In this document: one piece after another, positions 27,049 to 35,907 of the stretch
Position numbering within the stretch: the first letter of the stretch is position 1
Layout: each line of letters starts with the position of its first letter
Assembly (NCBI GenBank): GCA_020426845.1
Contig: JAGQPF010000272.1
Location: 1 to 54,763, forward strand
DNA length: 54,763 nt
Reading direction: 5' to 3'
Origin: Planctomycetales bacterium
Lineage (GTDB): Bacteria; Planctomycetota; Planctomycetia; Pirellulales; Pirellulaceae
Notes under the pieces: generated by a model
The model's input: only the letters and a program-made list of their open reading frames with translations
Told to the model about the DNA's origin: nothing
Databases searched by the model: none
Made by a program: the position numbers and the translations under genes

Positions 27049-27175
27049 GGGCGGTGAGGATGTAGTTAGGTTGCCGTTACAAAACACCTGTCCCGGCAAT
27101 CGACACAACATTGGTCCGCAAAGGGAAGGCGTTGTCGATTGCCGGTGGGGGATTTTTCAACAAGGGAGGCCGATG

Positions 27176-28183
27176 TCAGGGGAGGTCGGTAAGGTACGTG
27201 GTCAAAGCCTTCATGTAGTTGTGCCGTTCGAACGCGCGGGGATCCGGCGTGTTGCGATGATTGAAACTGCCACGGAACTGGCTCACCGACTTGTAGCCGT
27301 TCTCCTCCAGCAAACCTCGCAAGTCGTTCAGCAGTTTGGTGACATGCTCGGGTCCGTGGCGAATGATGGCTGCGGCGATCATCGCCACGTCGGCGCCGAC
27401 CAGCAACATTTTGAAAACGTCGACCGCAGTCTGAATGCCCGAGTTGGCCGCCAGCGAGCACTCGACCTGCGGGTCGAGGATCGCGATCCAACGCATCGGC
27501 AGGCGAGTCTCGCCCCGCCGGCTCAGCTCCATGTGCGGATCGATTTCCATCTTGTCCAGATTCAGATCTGGCTGGAAGAAGCGGTTAAACAACACCAAGC
27601 CGTTGGCGCCGGCGTCCGTCAGGCGGCGGGCGAAGTTGGGCAGAGCGCTGAAGAACGGGCCCAACTTGATCGCCAAAGGGATCTTGATGGTGCCGCGAAT
27701 CGACGTGACCAAATCCAGATACTGTTGCTCAATCTGCGCCGCGGTGACATCCGCGTCCGTGACGAGATTGTACATATTCAGCTCCAGCGCCGAGGCGCCG
27801 GCGTCCTCGAGCATCTTGGCGTAACGCGTCCAGCCTCCGGGCGTGGCGCCGTTGAGGCTGGCGATCACCGGCATCGAGACGGCGGCGCGCGCCTGCGAAA
27901 TCAGCGCCAGATACTCGTCGGGCCCGGTGTTGTAGGAGTTCAGCTCCGGGAAGTACGTCGTCGCCTCCGCGAACGAATCGGCGCCGTAGTCCATCAATCC
28001 GCCGAAACTCCACTCCTCAAACTCAATCTGCTCTTCGAACAGCGAGGGCAAGACGGCCGCGCCGGCCCCGGCCTCCTCGAGCCGCTTCAGCACATCCAGA
28101 TTGCCCGTCAGGGGGCACGCCGCGGCGACAATCGGCGACGCCAGCTCCATGCCCAGGTACGAGCTTTTTAGTTCAACAGTCAT
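27176..28183 (-). CDS. Dihydroorotate dehydrogenase-like flavoprotein linked to PFOR
   Basis: 335 residues with a DHODH-type TIM barrel: N-terminal SSYLGMELASPIVAAACPLTG, a central GANGLVLFNRFFQPD strand, and an FMN phosphate-binding end (AANSGIQTAVDVFKMLLVGADVAMIAAAIIRHG, about residues 240-272). Its ATG overlaps the nifJ stop by 4 nt (ATGA at 28180-28183), so translation is probably coupled. Genes of this kind stand next to nifJ in several bacterial groups, and a true pyrimidine-synthesis role (pyrD) is less likely here because no pyr genes are nearby. It may pass electrons between ferredoxin and an organic acceptor; this is inference from context. No signal peptide, so cytoplasmic. Confidence 0.85.
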   Translation of the reverse strand: MTVELKSSYLGMELASPIVAAACPLTGNLDVLKRLEEAGAGAAVLPSLFEEQIEFEEWSFGGLMDYGADSFAEATTYFPELNSYNTGPDEYLALISQARAAVSMPVIASLNGATPGGWTRYAKMLEDAGASALELNMYNLVTDADVTAAQIEQQYLDLVTSIRGTIKIPLAIKLGPFFSALPNFARRLTDAGANGLVLFNRFFQPDLNLDKMEIDPHMELSRRGETRLPMRWIAILDPQVECSLAANSGIQTAVDVFKMLLVGADVAMIAAAIIRHGPEHVTKLLNDLRGLLEENGYKSVSQFRGSFNHRNTPDPRAFERHNYMKALTTYLTDLP

Positions 28184-31100
28184 GCGGTGGTGGCCTCCTC
28201 GGGCTCATTTTGGGCGAAGTCACGTTCAATGCCGGCCATTTGCTCGTAGAAGTGCCAGCGGTCGTTGATCTCTTGCTGAGCCATCGCAAACAAACGCTCC
28301 GCATGCTGCGGATTGGCGCGTGCCAGCGTGGCGAATCTTGCCTCCTTCATGGCGAACTCGCGGAATGTTGTCTTGGGGCGGCGACTGTCGAGCCGGAAGG
28401 GCAGCAGTCCCTCTCTTGCATTCCGAGGATCGTACCGGAACAGCGGCCAGAAGCCGCTGGCGGTGACGTCCTTCTGGTGCGTCATCGTTTGTGACATGTC
28501 GATGCCATGCGCGATGCACGGTGAGTACGCGATCACCAGAGACGTGCCGGGATACGACTCGGCCTCCTGCATCGCGCGGATCGTTTGCAATGGCTGCGAA
28601 CCCATCGCGATCTGCGCGACATAAACGCTGCCGTAGTCGACGGCCAACATGCCAAGATCCTTGCGGCGAATCGGCTTGCCCGCGGCCGCGAACTTGGCGA
28701 TGGCGCCCAGCGGCGTGGCCTTCGACGCCTGCCCGCCCGTGTTCGAGTAAACCTGAGTGTCGAGCACGAGGATATTCACGTCCTCTCCGGAGGCCAGCAC
28801 ATGGTCCAAGCCGCCAAAGCCAATGTCGTAAGCCCAGCCGTCGCCACCGACAATCCACACGCTGCGGCGGACCAGAGCGTGCAACGTGCTTGTCAACAGC
28901 CGGGCCTCGGCGGAGTCGAGCCCCTCGAGACGCTGGCGAATCTGCTGCAGCCGCTCGCGTTGGGCATTGATCTCGGGCTCGGTTGTCTGTGGCGCCTCGA
29001 CCGTCGCGCGGACCAAGTCGTCGCCCAGCTGCCCTGCGAATTTCTTCAGCTGAGCGGCGGCAAATCGCGTTTGCTCATCGACCGCCAGCCGCATGCCCAA
29101 GCCAAACTCGGCGTTGTCTTCAAACAACGAGTTCGACCAGGCGGGGCCTCGGCCCTCGGCATTGGTTGTCCAAGGCGTCGTCGGCAGATTCCCTCCGAAG
29201 ATCGACGAACATCCCGTGGCGTTCGCGATCAGCAGGCGATCGCCCACCAATTGGGTGATCAGCTTGAGATAAGGTGTTTCGCCGCAACCCGCACAGGCGC
29301 CGGAGTACTCAAACAGCGGCTGCAGCAGCTGCGAGCCCTTCACCTGATCGTGCGCCGCCAGAGTACGGTCGATCTCCGGGAGACCCAGGAAGTAATCGTA
29401 CCAGTCGCGCTCCCGATCGGCGTGGTCCAGCGCCGGCTCCATGTTGATCGCTTTGTGTCGAGCGACCTCCTTGCTGCGCGCCGGACAGACGTCCACGCAG
29501 ACGCTGCAGCCGGTGCAATCGTCCGGCGCCACCTGGATCGTCATGCTGTACCCATCCAGGTCCTTGCCGCTCCAGCCCACGGTCTTGAACCCATCCGGGG
29601 CGCCGTTCAACGCGTCTGTCGGATAGGCTTTGGAGCGGATCGCGGCATGAGGGCAGACCAATGCGCACAGCCCGCATTGGATACACACGCCGGGATCCCA
29701 GACGGGAATGGACGCGGCGATCCGCCGCTTTTCGAATTGTGCCGTGCCCGTGGGGAACGCCCCGTCGACTGGCATCGCGCTGACTGGCAGCTTGTCTCCC
29801 AAGCCAGCCATCATCAGGCCCGTGACGCGTTTGACAAAGTCCGGTGCGTCATCAGGAACGAGCTGTCGTCGCCGCAAGTCGGAGGTCGCCGTCGCCGGTA
29901 TCTGAACCTCATGCAATGCGCTCAATGCGCTGTCGACCGCCTCCTCGTTGCGCCGCACCACCGCCTCGCCGCGCGACCCGTACGTCTTGCGGATCGCCTT
30001 CTTGATCGCCTCTATCGCCAGGTCGATCGGCAGCACCTCGGCCAGCGCGAAAAAGCACGTCTGCATCACGGTGTTGATTCGGCCGCCCATGCCAGCCTCG
30101 CGAGCCACATGGTAGCCGTCGATGACAAACAACCGCAGTCGCTTGTCGATGATCTGCTGCTGCACTTCGACCGGCAGCTTGTCCCAAACTTCGTCGGCTC
30201 CATAGGGGCTGTTCAACAGGAACGTGGCGCCGGGCGCGGCCAACTCCAGCACGTCTCGCGACTCGAGAAACTGGAACTGGTGGCAGGCGACAAAATTGGC
30301 CTGCTCGATGAGGTAGCTGGATTCGATCGGACGCTCGCTGAAGCGAAGGTGCGAGATCGTCACGGAACCGGACTTCTTCGAGTCGTAGACAAAGTAGCCC
30401 TGAGCGTGCATCGGCGTGCTCTCGCCGATGATCTTGACCGAGTTCTTGTTGGCGCCGACCGTGCCGTCGCTGCCCAGCCCGAAGAACACGGCGCGGCGGA
30501 CATCGTTCGGCTCCTGCCACTGGGTCGGATCGTAGTCCAGACTCAGGTGAGTGACATCGTCGTTGATGCCAACCGTAAAACGCCGTTTCGGATCCTGGCG
30601 ATCCAGCTCGGCGAAGATCGACAAAACCATCGCCGGCGTGAACTCTTTCGACGAGAGGCCATAGCGCCCGCCGATGACGCGAGGCAAGCTGGCGCCCGGC
30701 GCCCGCGCAGCCCAATGATCCACCAGCGCCGCCACCACGTCGGTGTAGAGCGGCTCTCCCACCGCCCCCGGCTCTTTCGTTCGGTCCAAGACGGCGATCT
30801 GCTCCGTCGTGGCCGGCAGCCCATGAAGGAAAGCCGCAATATCGAACGGCCGGTAGAGCCGCACCTTGAGCACGCCGACTTTCTCACCACGAGCATTCAA
30901 GTGCTGCACCACTTCTTCGACGGCGCCGGCGCCCGAGCCCATGAGCACGATGACACGCGTGGCATTGGCGGCGCCGACATAGTCGAACAGACGATAGCTC
31001 CGGCCCGTCAGCTCGGCGAATCGGTCCATCGCCTCCTGGACGATCCCCGGACAGGCGTCGTAGTAGGGATTGACCGCCTCGCGCGCCTGAAAGAAGACGT

Positions 31101-31767
31101 CCGGATTCTGCGCCGAGCCGCGGAGCATCGGACTGTCCGGGTTCAACGCGCGATCGCGATGTGCCTTGATCAAATCCAGGTCCATCATCGCGGAAATGAT
31201 GTCCGCCGGCAGAGCCTTGATGCAGTTCAGCTCGTGTGATGTGCGAAAGCCGTCAAAAAAGTGCAAGAACGGCAGTCGCGTCTTGAGCGTGGCGGCGTGC
31301 GAGACGAGCGCCAGGTCATGCGCCTCCTGCACTGACGAAGAGGCGAGCATCGCCCAGCCCGTCATCCGGGCCGACATGACGTCGCTGTGATCGCCAAAGA
31401 TCGACAGGGCGTGAGTCGCGATCGAACGGGCCGCGACATGAAACACCGTGGGCGTCAGCTCCCCCGCGATCTTGAACATATTGGGGATCATCAACAGCAG
31501 CCCCTGAGACGCCGTGAACGTCGTCGTCAAGGCGCCCGCTTGCAGCGATCCGTGCACAGCGCCGGCCGCGCCGCCCTCGCTCTGCATCTCGATCACGCGC
31601 GGCACGGTGCCGAACAGATTCTCGCGCCCCGCGCTGGACCACGCGTCGACCAACTCGCCCATCGGCGAGGCGGGCGTGATCGGATAGATCGCAGCCACCT
31701 CGCTGCACTGATAGGCGATCCGTGTGGCCGCCTCGTTTCCGTCGACAATGATGTGAGTTTCGGGCAT
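28180..31767 (-). CDS. nifJ: Pyruvate:ferredoxin (flavodoxin) oxidoreductase
   Basis: About 1195 residues from the ATG at 31767 (upstream in-frame codons add no family sequence), the normal size for single-chain PFOR. It oxidises pyruvate with CoA to acetyl-CoA and CO2, reducing ferredoxin or flavodoxin. Visible: domain I with AAIYPITPASPMGE (about 28-41); gamma domain VFFGLGSDGTVGANKNSVK (about 425-443); two [4Fe-4S] ferredoxin motifs (CIQCGLCALVCPHAAI and CTGCSVCVDVCPARSKE, about 685-770); and the thiamine diphosphate domain with CAGCGETPYLKL, the ATGCSSIFGGNLP segment and GDGWAYDIGFGGLDH. All cofactor motifs are intact. It is the first gene of a four-gene redox operon with the DHOD-like, NfnA-like and NfnB-like genes. 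The promoter should lie in the 426 bp upstream. Confidence 0.96.
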   Translation of the reverse strand: MPETHIIVDGNEAATRIAYQCSEVAAIYPITPASPMGELVDAWSSAGRENLFGTVPRVIEMQSEGGAAGAVHGSLQAGALTTTFTASQGLLLMIPNMFKIAGELTPTVFHVAARSIATHALSIFGDHSDVMSARMTGWAMLASSSVQEAHDLALVSHAATLKTRLPFLHFFDGFRTSHELNCIKALPADIISAMMDLDLIKAHRDRALNPDSPMLRGSAQNPDVFFQAREAVNPYYDACPGIVQEAMDRFAELTGRSYRLFDYVGAANATRVIVLMGSGAGAVEEVVQHLNARGEKVGVLKVRLYRPFDIAAFLHGLPATTEQIAVLDRTKEPGAVGEPLYTDVVAALVDHWAARAPGASLPRVIGGRYGLSSKEFTPAMVLSIFAELDRQDPKRRFTVGINDDVTHLSLDYDPTQWQEPNDVRRAVFFGLGSDGTVGANKNSVKIIGESTPMHAQGYFVYDSKKSGSVTISHLRFSERPIESSYLIEQANFVACHQFQFLESRDVLELAAPGATFLLNSPYGADEVWDKLPVEVQQQIIDKRLRLFVIDGYHVAREAGMGGRINTVMQTCFFALAEVLPIDLAIEAIKKAIRKTYGSRGEAVVRRNEEAVDSALSALHEVQIPATATSDLRRRQLVPDDAPDFVKRVTGLMMAGLGDKLPVSAMPVDGAFPTGTAQFEKRRIAASIPVWDPGVCIQCGLCALVCPHAAIRSKAYPTDALNGAPDGFKTVGWSGKDLDGYSMTIQVAPDDCTGCSVCVDVCPARSKEVARHKAINMEPALDHADRERDWYDYFLGLPEIDRTLAAHDQVKGSQLLQPLFEYSGACAGCGETPYLKLITQLVGDRLLIANATGCSSIFGGNLPTTPWTTNAEGRGPAWSNSLFEDNAEFGLGMRLAVDEQTRFAAAQLKKFAGQLGDDLVRATVEAPQTTEPEINAQRERLQQIRQRLEGLDSAEARLLTSTLHALVRRSVWIVGGDGWAYDIGFGGLDHVLASGEDVNILVLDTQVYSNTGGQASKATPLGAIAKFAAAGKPIRRKDLGMLAVDYGSVYVAQIAMGSQPLQTIRAMQEAESYPGTSLVIAYSPCIAHGIDMSQTMTHQKDVTASGFWPLFRYDPRNAREGLLPFRLDSRRPKTTFREFAMKEARFATLARANPQHAERLFAMAQQEINDRWHFYEQMAGIERDFAQNEPEEATTA

Positions 31768-32193
31768 AAGGATGCTCTGCAATCCGTAGGCAAGAGGAAT
31801 AGCCGCCGCAGAATGCGATGTCGCTGACACCGCTCAGATCGCAAATGATGTGCCGCGATTCGGCAAGCGCCGTTTCCCTCAGCCATTGGCGCCAAGCCCC
31901 GAGAAAAACAATGGCACTCACCGTTCAGCGCGACAAAACGCACACAAGTGAGCAGTCTCGCACACGTTGCGCCGCTCCGCACGCCATCTCCACACCTAGC
32001 GACAATTCACCGCAGCGGCAACGTACACGCAATAACCCCGCAGTATCCGCCAAAGATAAAACTACGGACACTCGGCGAACTCCGAGCCGTCGAATGCAGT
32101 CGACAGCAACCCGAAGCGCACGACGGGGCTCCCCTGCGAACCCCCTGCGAACCCCATGCGAAACAACACCATGGGCTGAGGTCGTGGATCGAG
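31768..32193. other. Intergenic region upstream of nifJ
   Basis: 426 bp between the lactonase-like gene and nifJ, both on the minus strand. It should contain the nifJ promoter. No gene is supported. An 11-bp unit (CCCCTGCGAAC) is repeated exactly at 32131-32141 and 32142-32152, with a degenerate third copy at 32153-32163. Confidence 0.55.
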
Positions 32194-33330
32194 TCAGCGC
32201 CGTTGATCGACCGCCAGCACGGCCCAAGGAACACTCGGCGTCTCGCTGGCCGACTCCAGCGTGATGCTGCCGAGGAGAGCTAACCTGCCGTCGCGTTCGA
32301 TTCGGTAGCTCGCAATCTTGCCATTGCCCTGCCCCGCCGCATAGAGAAAGCGTCCCCGCGGCTCGATGGTGAACGAGCGGGGCGTCTTCTCGGTGGGGAA
32401 TTGGCCCAACGGCGTCATCCTGCCGGACGTTGCATCAATCGCGAACCCCGCCAGACTGTCGTGCCCACGGTTTGCCACATAGATAAAGCGCCCGTCGGGC
32501 GTCATCTCACACCGAGCGGTGGAGTTTTGGCTCGGGTCACCCGCGTCCTCCGGAAGGGTCGAACAGGTTTGCCGCCGCGTCAACTGCGCCGTCTCTCGAT
32601 CAAGCTCGTACATCGACAGACTGTCACCGGCCTCATTGTTCGCGTACGCCCATCGATCGTTGGGGTGAAGTTGGATGTGGCGTGGGTGGTCTGACTCGGG
32701 CGTGCCGACAAACGGCGGCTCGGCCGCGCTCAGCAACCCCTGGTCCGCGTCGAAGCGGAATTGATAGATCCGATTGGCGCCGGTGTGCGTCACAAACACC
32801 AGCTTGTTGCTCGCATCGATGGCGATCCCGTGTGCTCGCGGCGCCGTCGATACCACCTGCACGGGCTGCGACGACAAGCGGCCGCCGTCAATTCGATGCA
32901 CCGCAACCTTGTTGTCGACATAATAGGCCGAAAGCAGATACCGCTCGCTCCGGTCCAATTGAAGGTAGGCGGGATCGGCGCCGCCCTCGGTGACGCTCAG
33001 CAGAGAAAGCTGACCGCTGGTCGCGTCGAGTTGGTAGCTGGCCAACTGCCCACTCGAGCGGTACGAGACGAACACTCGCCGACCATCGCGAGCAGCGCAC
33101 ATGATCGCCGGCTCGGCCGAGCAAGGTGTGGACGCGACCCTCGTCAAGGTCGCCGATGCCGACTCATCGCGTCGAAACGTAACAATCGCACGCTGCTTTT
33201 GCATCGACACCAGGAGCCAGCGAGACGTGCCATCCTCCTCGCCCCGTGCCAATGACGGCATCGCAGCGGCGAACGCTAAGATCAGACACCACAGCGTCGG
33301 CTTTCCGACGCGAATCGAATTCAGTGGCAT
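32194..33330 (-). CDS. Lactonase family beta-propeller protein (YbhE/Pgl-like), secreted
   Basis: About 378 residues from the ATG at 33330, where a signal peptide begins (PTLWCLILAFAAAMPSLARG). The rest is a seven-bladed propeller of the 6-phosphogluconolactonase/lactonase type, with repeating motifs such as RRVFVSYRSSGQLASYQLDATSG, RYLLSAYYVDNKVAVHRID, SDHPRHIQLHPNDRWAYANNEAGDSLSMYELD and RFIYVANRGHDSLAGFAID. Cytoplasmic Pgl lacks a signal peptide, so this exported relative probably acts on another substrate or as a binding propeller. It starts 50 bp after the DUF3365 lipoprotein gene on the same strand, so the two are likely co-transcribed. The exact reaction cannot be told from sequence. 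Confidence 0.87.
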   Translation of the reverse strand: MPLNSIRVGKPTLWCLILAFAAAMPSLARGEEDGTSRWLLVSMQKQRAIVTFRRDESASATLTRVASTPCSAEPAIMCAARDGRRVFVSYRSSGQLASYQLDATSGQLSLLSVTEGGADPAYLQLDRSERYLLSAYYVDNKVAVHRIDGGRLSSQPVQVVSTAPRAHGIAIDASNKLVFVTHTGANRIYQFRFDADQGLLSAAEPPFVGTPESDHPRHIQLHPNDRWAYANNEAGDSLSMYELDRETAQLTRRQTCSTLPEDAGDPSQNSTARCEMTPDGRFIYVANRGHDSLAGFAIDATSGRMTPLGQFPTEKTPRSFTIEPRGRFLYAAGQGNGKIASYRIERDGRLALLGSITLESASETPSVPWAVLAVDQRR

Positions 33331-33380
33331 AGGAACACTCGGGAGGGCAACGTCGGACGCTCTGAGCGGCTGCGCGCTCG

Positions 33381-34010
33381 TCACTGTTTGGCCGTGTCGG
33401 TCGCATCGTTGCTCGCGGGCACTTCGACCCAAAACCAGCCCCGCAGATCGCCGTCGTGAAATCCGGTGGCCTGATCTTCGGGATAGAGTTCAGCGAGTTT
33501 CGCCTTCACATCCGATGCAATGGTGTCTTCCGGTCCGTGACAGGCCAGGCAGGCGGTCTGCAACTTAATGGGCAGCAACGCTCCGGTGTTGCCGTCCGGC
33601 AGTTCAACAAACTGGGGCTCGGCGACGCGTTGCTCGACAAATGGCACGGTCCACTCGGGTGGAGCATTGCGAGGGTTGCGGAGTTTGAACGAGGTGCGTC
33701 CGATGCGGACTCCTTGAGACTCACTCACCACGGCAGCAATCTTCACCGCGTCCTGGCTGCACACCTGGATCGCTGCTGCCGGGCCGCCACTGCTCATTGC
33801 CTCGACCAGCCGCGAGGACAGCTTCGTGAACAGCGCATTCTTGGCGGCCAACGCCCTCTCCTTCGCTGTAGTCCCGGCGTCGCTCGGCGCTGGCGTGGTG
33901 TCCGCCTTTGCCTTGGCATCCGTCGCCTGTTCGGCTGGCTCCGTCTCTCCCGGGCCGCAGCCGCTAGCAATTGCCAACAACGCAGCGAAAACGAAAATGA
34001 GTCTGGTCAT
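33381..34010 (-). CDS. DUF3365 (Tll0287-like) c-type haem lipoprotein
   Basis: About 209 residues from the ATG at 34010, which has AAGGA 6-7 nt upstream; an ATG 15 bp earlier is less well placed. The N-terminus is a lipoprotein signal (LLAIASGC, Cys about residue 18), followed by a low-complexity linker. The DUF3365 domain spans about 60-195, with conserved CSQDAVKIA, RIGRTSFKLRNPRNAPPEW and a c-type haem motif CLACHG about residue 148, then GDLRGWFWVEVP. Tll0287-type proteins bind haem and may sense or transfer electrons. Being anchored at a membrane and upstream of the exported lactonase-like propeller suggests a joint periplasmic role. Confidence 0.88.
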   Translation of the reverse strand: MTRLIFVFAALLAIASGCGPGETEPAEQATDAKAKADTTPAPSDAGTTAKERALAAKNALFTKLSSRLVEAMSSGGPAAAIQVCSQDAVKIAAVVSESQGVRIGRTSFKLRNPRNAPPEWTVPFVEQRVAEPQFVELPDGNTGALLPIKLQTACLACHGPEDTIASDVKAKLAELYPEDQATGFHDGDLRGWFWVEVPASNDATDTAKQ

Positions 34011-34323
34011 TGCACATCCTTTCATGATTCATCCGACGCCGGAAATTGTACCTTGCCCCCTGAGCGTCGCCAGACGCCCCGCCACCACAACGCGCATATC
34101 TCGGCCGCGCAATGGTGGTGGCGCCTCGTTCTTCACACATGGCGACGCATGGGGTACTCTCGAATTCAATCGTTCTTTGAAGGTGGGTGCCTTTTCGGTA
34201 CCGTTCTGAAGGTGCGTGGCTTTCCGCAACGGTCCTTTGGAGGTGCGTGGCTTTCCGCAACCGTCCTTTGAAGCGTGCGTGCTTACTTCTTCGTGTTCTT
34301 CGTGCACTTCGTGGTTAACCAAC
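34011..34323. other. Divergent intergenic region containing a tandem-repeat array
   Basis: 313 bp between the DUF3365 gene (minus) and the small LRR-like gene (plus). No gene is supported. The right half is occupied by the 31-bp array at 34171-34282 and a TTCGTG-rich run at about 34290-34312; the left half shows nothing distinctive. Confidence 0.5.
34171..34282. repeat. 31-bp tandem repeat, about 3.5 copies
   Basis: Unit consensus CCTTTGAAGGTGCGTGGC plus TTTCCGCAACSGT. Copies: 34171-34201 (most diverged), 34202-34230 (two bases shorter), 34231-34261, and a partial copy from 34262. The middle copies share GGTGCGTGGCTTTCCGCAAC exactly. It lies in front of the plus-strand gene at 34324. Confidence 0.75.
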
Positions 34324-35004
34324 ATGAACTCGGGAGACACGAATCGCACGCCCGCACGTCACCTGAGATTCAGCGTGCGCACCATGCTGCTTGGCCTGAC
34401 AGGCATCGCGGTTTTGACCGCCTTGCTCGTCCCGCCCGCCACGCATCTCGCGCGCTGGCGAGAACACAACGCGTTGACCCAACGGGTCGTGAATCGCATC
34501 ACGACAATGAAATCGCGAAAGCCCACGGGCGTTCCCGGCGCCCAGTGGAGTCAAGCGGTCGACTGGACCGCCAACTTGATCGCACAGGTCTACTTTTCCC
34601 CCATCGAGAGCGATCCGGACAGCCTTCGCCAACTGGCGGAATCATTGGACGAGCGAGCACGTGGACAAGTTGACCTGAGCACGCTCCAGTGGATTTGGGA
34701 CGAGTGCGAAAAGGCTCCCAGAGATGGCGCCGAATACGCGATCCGCTTTCGTGACGTGCGAGGCATGAACAAGGAGCCGATCACGGATGACGACGTGCCC
34801 CATCTATGGTCGCTCGACAAATGTCTGTATCTCGACCTGAGCAACACGCAAGTCACCGACAGCGGCATCGAGTGTCTCGCTCGGCTGTCGAACCTTAAGA
34901 GCATCTCGCTGGAAGGCACACGAGTGACCCCTGTGGGACTTGCGAAGCTCAAGGCCTCGCTGCCGGATTGCGAGATCCGGATCACTCCGCCAGCCGCTCG
35001 GTGA
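34324..35004 (+). CDS. Small membrane-anchored protein with C-terminal leucine-rich repeat
   Basis: About 226 residues from the ATG at 34324; the frame is open further up, but there it runs through the tandem repeat and is not protein-like. The N-terminus has a motif common in planctomycete membrane proteins (RFSVRTMLLGLTGIAVLTALLV, residues about 14-35), giving one transmembrane anchor. The C-terminus contains LRR-like sequence (CLYLDLSNTQVTDSGIECLARLSNLKSISLEGTRVTPVGLAKLKASLP). No catalytic motif is visible. It is monocistronic, convergent with the next gene after 33 bp. Function unknown; a protein-interaction role at the cell envelope is possible. Confidence 0.7.
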   Translation: MNSGDTNRTPARHLRFSVRTMLLGLTGIAVLTALLVPPATHLARWREHNALTQRVVNRITTMKSRKPTGVPGAQWSQAVDWTANLIAQVYFSPIESDPDSLRQLAESLDERARGQVDLSTLQWIWDECEKAPRDGAEYAIRFRDVRGMNKEPITDDDVPHLWSLDKCLYLDLSNTQVTDSGIECLARLSNLKSISLEGTRVTPVGLAKLKASLPDCEIRITPPAAR

Positions 35005-35037
35005 CGGGCACGTTTTCCACGAGGCGACTACGGCCTG

Positions 35038-35907
35038 CTATCGCAATTTCCTGCTCGGGCCTTGGGCGACCGCCTGCGAGAAACTTACGGCGAGTTCCTG
35101 AACCTGTGCGGGCGTAAACGTCCCGAGCGAGGCGGTAGCGCGGAGGGCCGGCGTGAAGGCATATTCGGTGCCGCGAGGAAGCCGCTCGAGGGCAAATGCC
35201 GTTTTGCCGGGCACGCCCAGCGTGAATTTTGTCTTGTCCACGTGGAGCACGCGGTCCTCGACGCAGGTGGGCGGCAGCACCACAAAATGGTCCTGCGCCA
35301 ACTGAAAACCGCTATCCCCGGGTTCCTGGAGCCACAACGCGGCCCCCAACTGCCCCGTCTTTTTGGAGACCCAGATCAAATGCCGAACCAGCATTTCCTG
35401 GTGTTCATTGTTGTGGTGAACCAGTGCTTTGGCGTCAAAGAGCATCATCGTTTCGTAACGAGCGATCTGCTTCACCTCTTTTAGGGCCTCCTCCGCGGCC
35501 GACAACACTCGGCCGCCAAATAGCCCGAGCTTGCCCCCGAGGGCAGCCGCCGTATTGGAGTCGACAATGGTTTGCTTGCCGTCGATGTCCATCGCTAGCC
35601 CCATGGCAACTTCATCTAACTGAAATTGGCCGGACTGCTCCTTGACGCGAGCGACAATGGCCGTCGAAAACATGGCCGCAAACCGCTTGGCCGTATCGGG
35701 CGCGGCGTCGACGTCGCCCGCTGCCAGCCTCGGTCGCGCGAACAACACCAAGTGCGTCCAACCCTGCGGTGCCGGTTTGGCCAGGATGGTGCCCGGCTGA
35801 ATTGCCGGCAGCGGCTTGGCTTGTACATCCACGGATTCCGCAGACGCGAACAGCGGTGCGAACAGCATCCATGCCGCAACCAGGGCCAACATTCGATTTC
35901 GTGTCAT
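35038..35907 (-). CDS. Secreted hypothetical protein
   Basis: 289 residues with a clear signal peptide (MLALVAAWMLFAPLFASAES, ending about residue 24). The mature protein is hydrophilic with mixed strands and helices (GWTHLVLFARPRLAAGDVDA, AKRFAAMFSTAIVARVKEQ, LFGGRVLSAAEEALKEVKQIARYETMMLFDAKALVHHNNEH). I do not recognise the family. The layout and length resemble other single-copy exported proteins of planctomycetes. It is convergent with the LRR-like gene and has a long gene-poor region upstream. Confidence 0.65.
   Translation of the reverse strand: MTRNRMLALVAAWMLFAPLFASAESVDVQAKPLPAIQPGTILAKPAPQGWTHLVLFARPRLAAGDVDAAPDTAKRFAAMFSTAIVARVKEQSGQFQLDEVAMGLAMDIDGKQTIVDSNTAAALGGKLGLFGGRVLSAAEEALKEVKQIARYETMMLFDAKALVHHNNEHQEMLVRHLIWVSKKTGQLGAALWLQEPGDSGFQLAQDHFVVLPPTCVEDRVLHVDKTKFTLGVPGKTAFALERLPRGTEYAFTPALRATASLGTFTPAQVQELAVSFSQAVAQGPSRKLR

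Noticed and set aside
27176..28183. pyrD of pyrimidine synthesis
   Set aside because: It overlaps nifJ and has no pyr neighbours; it resembles the DHOD-like proteins linked to PFOR.
28585..31239. A very long open frame (884 codons) on the plus strand opposite nifJ
   Set aside because: It mirrors the PFOR gene, is rich in Arg/His/Gln, and has no recognisable domain; long antisense frames are expected in high-GC DNA.
34171..34282. CRISPR array
   Set aside because: Units are directly adjacent with no unique spacers, and no cas gene is in the window.
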